Source of the DNA: an uncultured Oscillospiraceae bacterium
Lineage (GTDB): Bacteria > Bacillota > Clostridia > Oscillospirales > Oscillospiraceae
Direction: 5' to 3'
Assembly (NCBI GenBank): GCA_905233785.1
Contig: CAJOCV010000110.1
Location: 1 to 7,951 of the forward strand
DNA length: 7,951 nucleotides
Shown here: positions 1 through 6,104 of the stretch, in pieces
How positions within the stretch are numbered: the first letter of the stretch is position 1
Layout of the letters: each line of letters starts with the position of its first letter
The notes under the pieces: generated by a model
Databases searched by the model: none
What the model saw: only the letters and a program-made list of their open reading frames with translations
What the model was told of the DNA's origin: nothing
Position numbers and translations under genes: made by a program

Positions 1-95
1 TTCGGCGAATTCGCAGATTGTACGAATTCGCCGAATATTTCTTTGCTATACGAGCTCTGGTCCGCCGGGAGGGCACAAGGCCCTCCCCTACGATA
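1..95 (+). repeat. Terminal part of a dispersed foldback repeat (copy 1, cut by window edge)
   Basis: Positions 1-13 and 23-35 form a perfect 13-base-pair stem around a 9-base loop (CAGATTGTA). Positions 67-74 and 80-87 form a second stem, GGGAGGGC/GCCCTCCC, with loop ACAAG. The hairpin and the stretch from about 64 to 95 recur at 5790-5706 in the opposite orientation, with one base inserted and one changed across the roughly 31-base terminal motif, so this is one end of a repeat family whose remainder lies left of the window. It ends about 50 bases after the ATPase stop codon. The GC stem could help end operon transcription, but no T-run follows it on the minus strand, so terminator function is only a guess. 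Positions 96-145 show nothing recognisable. Confidence 0.8.
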
Positions 96-145
96 CAACC
101 AGGGTTTTCGCACTTGTTTCGCATTTTGCAGCGCGCCCCAGCCGC

Positions 146-1264
<1,119 letters not shown>

Positions 1265-1284
1265 ACTGTTATCTCCTTTTTCTG

Positions 1285-1397
1285 AGTGAATAGTGAAAAG
1301 TGAAGAGTGAATAATTGAGGTGTTCCCTTCGGGAACAGATTATAATCGTCGCGCAGCGACACCATAACTTTTCACTATTCTCTATTCACTTTTCACT
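1285..1397. repeat. Heptamer-based foldback element between permease and ATPase genes
   Basis: Each arm consists of four 7-base units. The left arm (1285-1312) reads AGTGAAT, AGTGAAA, AGTGAAG, AGTGAAT. The right arm (1370-1397), on the opposite strand, reads AGTGAAA, AGTGAAT, AGAGAAT, AGTGAAA. Aligning 1292-1315 with the reverse complement of 1374-1397 gives 21 of 24 identities. Inside are two small perfect hairpins: TGTTCCC/GGGAACA around TTC (1321-1337) and GTCGC/GCGAC around GCA (1348-1360). The element fills nearly all of the spacer, ending 2 bases from the permease stop codon (1400-1402) and about 6 bases from the ATPase ribosome site. It resembles a small non-autonomous (MITE-like) repeat. 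In the transcript it would fold into a long stem between the two cistrons. No clear target-site duplication is visible. Confidence 0.8.
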
Positions 1398-1399
1398 GT

Positions 1400-2269
1400 T
1401 TATCCTTTTACTGCGCCGCCGGTCACGCCTTCTACATAATATTTCTGCAGGCACATGAACAGGATCGTCACGGGGATCGCGACGATCACGCCGCCGGCGC
1501 AGAACATGGTGTACTTCTGACCGATCTGGTCAAGCTGCAGCCAGCCGTACATACCGACGGCCACGTTCATACCCGCCGAGGTGCCGAAGGACACATACTT
1601 GGCAAACACGAAGTCGCCCCAAGGTCCCATGAAGGCGGTCAGGATCGTGTAGATGACGATGGGCTTTGCCAGCGGCAGGATGATCTTGTAGAGCACCTGG
1701 GCGCGGGTCGCGCCGTCCACGCGGGCGGCCTCGTCCAGGGACTTGGGGATCGTGTCGAAAAAGCCCTTGGACACATAGTAGCCCATGCCGGAGGAGGCGA
1801 TGTACACGAGGATCAGGCCGGGCACGGCGTTGGCCTGGGTGAGCCCCAGATCCTTGAGCACGCGGTAGAGGATGATCATCGTGAGCATGCCGGGGAACAT
1901 GCCGAGGATCAGCATGAAGCGCATCAGCCCGTCGCGCAGCTTGAAGCGGAAGCGGGAGAGCGTGTAGCTCATGCAGAGGACGATCACGGTCTGCAAAGCC
2001 GCGACGCACAGGGCGATCACGAAGGTATTCAGATACCAGCGCTTGAAGTCCGAGTTCCAGAGCGCCACATAGTTGTCCCAGCCCCACTTCTGCGGGATCA
2101 CATAGCCCACCTGCCAGGTGGATTCCACGCGGAAGGACTGCAGCACGATGCAGATAAAGGGGATCAGCCACACGACGGCCATGAGGATGAGGACGATGTA
2201 AATGATCGTGTTGGAGATGCGGGCGCTGGCCTTTAAGCCCATGTGCCGCTTTTCAAGTGTTTCATTCAT
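1400..2269 (-). CDS. ganQ: Carbohydrate ABC transporter permease, MalG/GanQ family
   Basis: This is one of the two membrane subunits that form the sugar channel. The 289-residue length is usual for MalG-type proteins. About six hydrophobic segments are visible (approximately 21-43, 82-102, 115-135, 149-167, 203-223 and 254-275). Between the fourth and fifth lies the EAA loop, which docks on the ATPase: it begins at Glu180 (EAARVDGA) and ends with the ILPLAKP stretch near 197-203. The start codon shares one base with the TAA stop of the upstream permease gene (TAATG) and has a GAGGAGGA ribosome site inside that gene's end, so the two are probably translationally coupled and made in equal amounts. 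The family covers maltose and arabinogalactan oligosaccharide importers; the galactan assignment rests on the GH53 neighbour, not on residues in this protein. Confidence 0.93.
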   Translation of the reverse strand: MNETLEKRHMGLKASARISNTIIYIVLILMAVVWLIPFICIVLQSFRVESTWQVGYVIPQKWGWDNYVALWNSDFKRWYLNTFVIALCVAALQTVIVLCMSYTLSRFRFKLRDGLMRFMLILGMFPGMLTMIILYRVLKDLGLTQANAVPGLILVYIASSGMGYYVSKGFFDTIPKSLDEAARVDGATRAQVLYKIILPLAKPIVIYTILTAFMGPWGDFVFAKYVSFGTSAGMNVAVGMYGWLQLDQIGQKYTMFCAGGVIVAIPVTILFMCLQKYYVEGVTGGAVKG

Positions 2270-3810
2270 TACTGGAAATCCTCCTCATTCTTGATCGAGG
2301 GCAGCACGTTGTAGACCACAAGGGAGATGACCGCCACTACCACGAAGACCATGATGCCGACGACAGACGCGAGGTAATACTGCGCCTCGGCGCCGGTGGT
2401 GATCTTAAAGAGCCAGGTGATCAGCAGGTCGGTATAGCCCACGGAGCCCGCCGCGCCGGAGGCCGCCGCGTTGGTGGGCGCGCCGCCGGTGAGCAGATAG
2501 ATGACGTTGAAGTTGTTCATGTTGCTCGTAAAGCTCGTGAGCAGGTAGGGACCCGTGATGAAGAGCATGTAGGGCAGGGTGATCTTGGTATACTGCTGCC
2601 AGGCGTTGGCGCCGTCGATGCGGGAGGACTCGTAGAGGTCGGCGGGAATGTTCATCAGAATCCCCGTTGCGATCAGCATCAGGTAGGGGATGCCGATCCA
2701 GATGTTGATGACGATGACCATCACGCGCGGCAGAAGCCCGTTGTGGGCGGTGCTGCCCCAGAAGTCGATGGCCTGCTTGATCCAGCCGAGATCGAGCAGC
2801 AGCCCGTTGACGATGCCGTTTTTGGCGAACATCTTGGAGACGTACAGCAGGGAGATAAACTGCGGGATGGCGATGGTCATGACCAGGACGGTGCGCCAGA
2901 GCTTTTTGAGCTTGATGCCCTTCTTGTTGATCATCATGGCCACGAACATGCCGAGGAAGTAGTTGGTAAAGGTGGCGAAGAAGGCCCAGATCAGCGTCCA
3001 GGTCAAAATCTCGCCGAAGGTGGCGGAGTAGTTCACGCCGCTGCCCGACCAGGTGAGCAGGGTGCGGAAGTTACTGAGTCCCTGCCAACCGAAGAGGGCG
3101 TTGTTGTAGCCGTCATGCGTACCGTCGTAGTTGGTGAAGGCCACGAGGATCATGAACACGATGGGCATGACCGTGAACACGAGGATGCCGGTGAGCGGCA
3201 GCGCCAGCAGGGTCTTGTAGAACTGCTCGTCCACGAGGCTTCTGAGATCGTCCGCGCCGGTCTTGAGGCGGCGGCCGGACTTGAGATACTCCTCGGCCAG
3301 CTGGTTCTGCTTGACGTTCAGGCGCCAGGTGTAGAGAAAGGCCACGATAAAGAACATGGTCAGTACGCCGTAGAGCAGGATCTTGAAGCTGTTGTCGCCG
3401 TAGACCATGGTATAGGCGTCCAGGATCTCGTTATACTCCTCGTGGGGGCCGATCTTGCCGAGGGAGGGCAGCATGCTCATCCAGTGGCCGCCGGCGGTGA
3501 CCATGTAGAAGATGAACACGACCTCCATCAGCAAAAACATCAGTCCGCGCAGCACCTGGCCGCGGGCGATGCTGCCAAAGCCCATCACGAGGTAAGAGGT
3601 TTTGGTCTTCCAGTCCCCGTCCTTGAAGGTCAGGAAGATGTCGGCAAGCTCCTTGCCGACGCCGAGCCCCGCGTTTTTGAAAAAGCGCCCGATGGCGAGG
3701 AAGAAGTTTCCGATCGCCCGCGGGATCGCCGTGAAAAAGGAGGCCAGCTTATAGAGGAACTTCTGGCTCTTGCTGAGGCGCAGATATTCCAGATCGCTGT
3801 ATTGTTTCAT
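2269..3810 (-). CDS. ganP: Carbohydrate ABC transporter permease, MalF/GanP family with long N-terminal extension
   Basis: This is the partner membrane subunit of the importer. The permease core occupies about residues 200-505. Its EAA-type loop lies at 394-413, with the variant start ESSRIDGA and the end ITLP. At 513 residues it is much longer than simple 300-residue permeases. The extra N-terminal part (1-200) has a basic amphipathic opening, a segment with GDWKTK near 65-70, and hydrophobic stretches near 88-105 and 145-161. Such extended forms are seen in the MalF/GanP group of Firmicutes. The start is supported by a GAAGGGGA ribosome site 7 bases upstream. The gene is preceded by a 120-base gap containing a stem-loop and overlaps the next permease gene by one base. 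Transport of galacto-oligosaccharides is inferred from context; malto-oligosaccharides are the main alternative. Confidence 0.92.
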   Translation of the reverse strand: MKQYSDLEYLRLSKSQKFLYKLASFFTAIPRAIGNFFLAIGRFFKNAGLGVGKELADIFLTFKDGDWKTKTSYLVMGFGSIARGQVLRGLMFLLMEVVFIFYMVTAGGHWMSMLPSLGKIGPHEEYNEILDAYTMVYGDNSFKILLYGVLTMFFIVAFLYTWRLNVKQNQLAEEYLKSGRRLKTGADDLRSLVDEQFYKTLLALPLTGILVFTVMPIVFMILVAFTNYDGTHDGYNNALFGWQGLSNFRTLLTWSGSGVNYSATFGEILTWTLIWAFFATFTNYFLGMFVAMMINKKGIKLKKLWRTVLVMTIAIPQFISLLYVSKMFAKNGIVNGLLLDLGWIKQAIDFWGSTAHNGLLPRVMVIVINIWIGIPYLMLIATGILMNIPADLYESSRIDGANAWQQYTKITLPYMLFITGPYLLTSFTSNMNNFNVIYLLTGGAPTNAAASGAAGSVGYTDLLITWLFKITTGAEAQYYLASVVGIMVFVVVAVISLVVYNVLPSIKNEEDFQ

Positions 3811-3844
3811 ATACTATCCCCTTCATTTTTGGCTTGGAAAGACA

Positions 3845-3879
3845 AAGTGGCTGGAGCCAGGAATTGGCTCCAACCACTT
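3845..3879 (-). terminator. Intercistronic stem-loop, probable leaky terminator or mRNA stabiliser
   Basis: Positions 3845-3859 and 3865-3879 form a 15-base-pair stem with a 5-base loop. The single non-Watson-Crick position is a G-U pair in the minus-strand transcript but would be an A-C mismatch in a plus-strand transcript, which fits an RNA role for this operon. On the minus strand the stem runs into a short T-rich stretch (TTTGTCTTT), weaker than a full terminator. A second small hairpin (3896-3902 with 3912-3918) lies nearer the binding protein stop codon. The position between binding protein and first permease is where many sugar importer operons reduce downstream transcription or protect the binding protein mRNA, giving an excess of binding protein. 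That role is inference. Confidence 0.65.
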
Positions 3880-3930
3880 CATAAAACAGGTTCAGCCAAA
3901 GTCAGAGTTATACTTTGGTGAAAGCTTCGC

Positions 3931-5430
3931 TTACTGTGCGATCAGCTCGACAACGCCGCTGTCACCGTCAACGGTGAGCTGGACGATGTAGCTGCCGTCG
4001 GCCTCGACGACCACGTTGTCAGCGGGGAAGTTCACGTCCCAGCTCTTGCCCTGGCGGCACTTGAGCTCCTCGCCGGCCTTGAGCTCCAGGACTTCGGACT
4101 GGAACACGCCGGCGTCGCCCTCGGTCATGGCGAAGTCGGTATCCCAATTGGTGCCGCAGATGGAGCCGATGACGCTCCAGGCGTTCTTGTCCGCGTCAGA
4201 CATATTGAACACGGCGGAAATGGCGGCGGTGTAGTTGTCAAGCGCCTTCTGCAGGCCGGCCTCGTCCTTGGCTTCCTTCACATCGGTGCCGATGACCTTG
4301 GCAATATCCCACCAGGAGCCGTGGATCTGACCCTGGGGCAGAGAGTGCTGGTTCTGCTCGAGCAGGGCGGCGAGGGCGACGTTGGCCTGAACAGCCTCGT
4401 TGGCCTGGTCAGCCAGGTTGGCCGGACCCCACTTGACAGCGTTGAAGCGCTCCATCTGGCCCTCTTCGCTGGTCAGGTACTGAGCCAGCTTGTGCAGCGC
4501 GGCGGCGCGGACAGCGTCGGTCTGGGGCTTGACGCCCATCAGCTTGCAGCCGTTGAAGGAGCCCATGTGGTACTCTTTGCCGTCAACCTCGAAGCTGGGC
4601 AGATCGGCGGCGCCCAGGTTGTCGCCCAGGATGCCGGCAACGGTCTCGTAAGCCCAGGTGCCGGTCACGACGACAGCGCAGCCGGAGTCAAAGCCGGCAG
4701 CGTCAGAGGAGCTCAGGTAGTACTTTGAGTCGAGCAGCTTCTTCATGCCCTTGGCGGCGATCAGACCCTCGGGGCTGTTGAAGGTGTCGTGGATGGAGAT
4801 GAAGGAGCCGTCAGAATCGGTCTCCCACTCGGAGACGCAGCCGGTGCCGAAGAACCAGGAAGCGATGTACCAGGCGGAAGTCTCGTTCTCCATGGAGAAG
4901 TACTTGCCGGCGGCTTCGCAGTCGGCGATGATCTTCTCGAGGGAGTCGATGTCTTCCTCGGGGATGACGGACTTGTCATAGTACATGAAGTAGCCGTTAT
5001 CGGAGGTCAGGGGGTAGGCGTACAGATCCTCGCCCACGGTGGCGGCGGCGACGACGCCGGCGTCGTTGTTGGCGCGGACGGTCTCAGCGGCCTTCACGCC
5101 GAGCTTGGCCAGCGCGCCGGCCTGCACCAGACGGGCGAACTGATCCTGCGCAAAGCAGAAAATGTCGCCGCCGGCTTCCACGTCGGTGATCATCTGGGTG
5201 GCGGCGTCACCCTCGCCCACGGCCTCGACCTTGGCGTTGAAGACGATACCGTCGGTGTTGGTGGCGTTGAAGTCGTCGATCTGCTGCTTCGTCAGGTCAA
5301 CGATCGCGTCAGCGACCCATACGGTGATGTCGTAGGTACCGGCCAGCTGGCTGTCGGCGTAAGCGGTGCCGCTCACGCAGAGCGCGAAAATCATGGCCAG
5401 AACCATAATCAGAGACAATGCTTTTTTCAT
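3931..5430 (-). CDS. ganS: Extracellular sugar-binding protein (MalE/GanS type) with C-terminal carbohydrate-binding-like domain
   Basis: This is the substrate-capturing subunit of the importer. Residues 1-25 are a signal peptide (MKKA start, hydrophobic core, AYA before Asp26). Residues 26 to about 408 form a family 1 solute-binding fold, with typical segments such as YPLTSDNGYFMYYDKS (139-154), FNSPEGLIAAKGM (217-229) and SEEGQ (321-325). Residues 418-499 form an extra beta-rich module containing GTNWDTDFAMT (426-436), LKAGEELKCR (450-459) and WDVNFP (464-469). This pattern resembles the SusE/SusF-like starch-binding domain family; its Trp418, Trp429 and Trp464 are candidate sugar contacts or core residues. 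Length is 499 residues against about 420 for GanS. Cys18 is preceded by F-A-L, a poor lipobox, so lipid anchoring is uncertain. A strong AAGGAGG ribosome site precedes the start. The symbol is tentative: a maltodextrin-binding role is possible. Confidence 0.92.
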   Translation of the reverse strand: MKKALSLIMVLAMIFALCVSGTAYADSQLAGTYDITVWVADAIVDLTKQQIDDFNATNTDGIVFNAKVEAVGEGDAATQMITDVEAGGDIFCFAQDQFARLVQAGALAKLGVKAAETVRANNDAGVVAAATVGEDLYAYPLTSDNGYFMYYDKSVIPEEDIDSLEKIIADCEAAGKYFSMENETSAWYIASWFFGTGCVSEWETDSDGSFISIHDTFNSPEGLIAAKGMKKLLDSKYYLSSSDAAGFDSGCAVVVTGTWAYETVAGILGDNLGAADLPSFEVDGKEYHMGSFNGCKLMGVKPQTDAVRAAALHKLAQYLTSEEGQMERFNAVKWGPANLADQANEAVQANVALAALLEQNQHSLPQGQIHGSWWDIAKVIGTDVKEAKDEAGLQKALDNYTAAISAVFNMSDADKNAWSVIGSICGTNWDTDFAMTEGDAGVFQSEVLELKAGEELKCRQGKSWDVNFPADNVVVEADGSYIVQLTVDGDSGVVELIAQ

Positions 5431-5487
5431 ATCGGTTCCTCCTTAAAAAATGTATTCGATGGCAGAGCCATGGAACAACAATGGGGA

Positions 5488-5508
5488 AATCTGTAAATGT
5501 TACAGATT
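5488..5508. promoter_or_regulatory. Perfect inverted repeat, probable repressor operator in the binding protein leader
   Basis: AATCTGTAA and TTACAGATT form a perfect 9+9 palindrome separated by 3 bases. It starts about 14 bases downstream of the -10 box, so it covers the first transcribed bases, a usual place for a blocking repressor. The family of regulator cannot be told: the odd-length centre lacks the central CG of most LacI-type and CcpA (cre) sites. It could also fold as a hairpin in the leader RNA, though a 3-base loop with an A/T-rich stem would be modest. Confidence 0.6.
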
Positions 5509-5521
5509 CTTTAACAGTCGT

Positions 5522-5550
5522 ATTATACTCCTTCCCCGCTCTCTTGTCGC
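5522..5550 (-). promoter_or_regulatory. Sigma-A-type promoter of the importer operon
   Basis: On the minus strand a consensus TATAAT (-10, 5522-5527) lies 17 bases from GCGACA (-35, 5545-5550; four of six consensus bases). The start of transcription would fall near 5515, giving a leader of about 85 bases before the binding protein start codon at 5430. This supports the importer genes having their own transcript rather than depending only on read-through from the galactanase gene. Confidence 0.65.
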
Positions 5551-5594
5551 CTGTCGTTTTTGCCGAAATTATTTCAAGATTTTTGTTGAAAACC

Positions 5595-5650
5595 GCCTCT
5601 TGACAAGAGGCATTGGGGCTGTGAAAAAACTATGTTTTCTCCCAGCCCCA
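5595..5650 (-). terminator. Two adjacent stem-loops, possible terminator of the galactanase transcript
   Basis: Positions 5614-5621 and 5643-5650 pair perfectly (TGGGGCTG/CAGCCCCA), and inside them GAAAA/TTTTC can pair further. Next to this, 5595-5602 and 5604-5611 form a perfect 8+8 palindrome centred on 5603. On the minus strand the second is followed by GGTTTTC, a weak T-run. They lie between the galactanase gene and the importer promoter, so termination of the galactanase transcript is plausible. The short palindrome could instead be a protein-binding site upstream of the promoter. Confidence 0.45.
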
Positions 5651-6104
5651 GTTTTCAGAATTCAGTTTTCAGACAAAATATCCGAACCCATTCTGTGTTA
5701 GCCGATCGTAGGTGAGGGTCCTTGTGCCCTCCCGGCAGTATCAAACTATATTTCCCGCAAAAATATTCGGCGAATTCGCAGATTGTACGAATTCGCCAAA
5801 CATTTTTTCGTATAGGCAATACCGCATAATGCGGCAAGAGCAGATTCCGAGAAAAACCGAGTTCTGATGATGGCACTTTTTCGCAGGAATACTTTGTGTA
5901 TTGCAAGTCAGGGCGCGGTTTTTCCGGAAGATGCCGCAGGCGTATTGTGCGGTGTTGCCTATATAAACCGTTACTCCGCCGGGCGGGGACAAGCCGCCGC
6001 CCCTATTGCTTCCTCCGCTGTTATTCTTGTTTTGCAACGCGGCTCAGTTCTTCCGTTTTCAGCTCACCCACTGTCTGAAAACTGAAAACTGAAATCTGAA
6101 AACT
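5650..6104. repeat. Heptamer-based inverted repeat pair bounding a composite insertion
   Basis: The right arm (6073-6104) contains TGAAAAC, TGAAAAC, TGAAATC, TGAAAAC as successive 7-base units. The left arm (5650-5674) contains GTTTTCA, GAATTCA, GTTTTCA. The left arm matches the reverse complement of the right, apart from one base change and one missing 7-base unit. The right arm overlaps the first two bases (plus-strand order) of the galactanase stop codon (6103-6105). The left arm touches the outer hairpin ending at 5650. Between the arms lie about 33 bases of unassigned sequence, the second repeat element (5708-6006) and about 66 more bases. No open reading frame here looks real. Confidence 0.7.
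5708..6006. repeat. Compound foldback element of about 300 bases (copy 2), nested in the heptamer repeat
   Basis: The element has imperfect inverted ends: positions 5708-5738 match the reverse complement of the end near 6006 at about 22 of 31 bases, sharing CTTGT and CCCGGC. Two stacked hairpins lie inside. Hairpin A pairs 5756-5778 with 5788-5810 (20 of 23, loop CAGATTGTA). Hairpin B pairs 5811-5833 with 5941-5963 (20 Watson-Crick pairs plus three G-U pairs in a plus-strand RNA) and continues with 5845-5867 against 5908-5929, so it spans 153 bases. The left end and hairpin A recur at 1-95 in reverse orientation. No transposase is present; it looks like a MITE-like or extragenic structured repeat. 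Confidence 0.75.

Noticed and set aside
67..87. Strong intrinsic terminator of the ATPase gene
   Set aside because: The GC stem is good but belongs to a dispersed repeat and has no T-run on the minus strand; kept only as a possibility within the repeat entry.
4321..5496. Plus-strand open frames opposite the binding protein gene (4321-4728, 4789-5496)
   Set aside because: Compositional shadows of a confidently identified gene; no plausible ribosome site or domain.
5488..5508. CcpA cre site
   Set aside because: The half-sites resemble TGTAA/TTACA but the central CG and even spacing of cre are missing.
5600..5636. Plus-strand promoter starting at TTGACA (5600-5605)
   Set aside because: No acceptable -10 at 16-18 bases; the nearest (TATGTT) is 25 bases away, and TTGACA is part of the palindrome.
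5655..6085. Small open frames of 60-98 codons on both strands in the intergenic region
   Set aside because: They run through the inverted repeats and hairpins, and their sequences are explained by the palindromic structure; no ribosome site or protein family is seen.
6076..6103. Heptamer arrays as a CRISPR array
   Set aside because: Units are 7 bases, directly adjacent with no spacers, and occur as inverted pairs.
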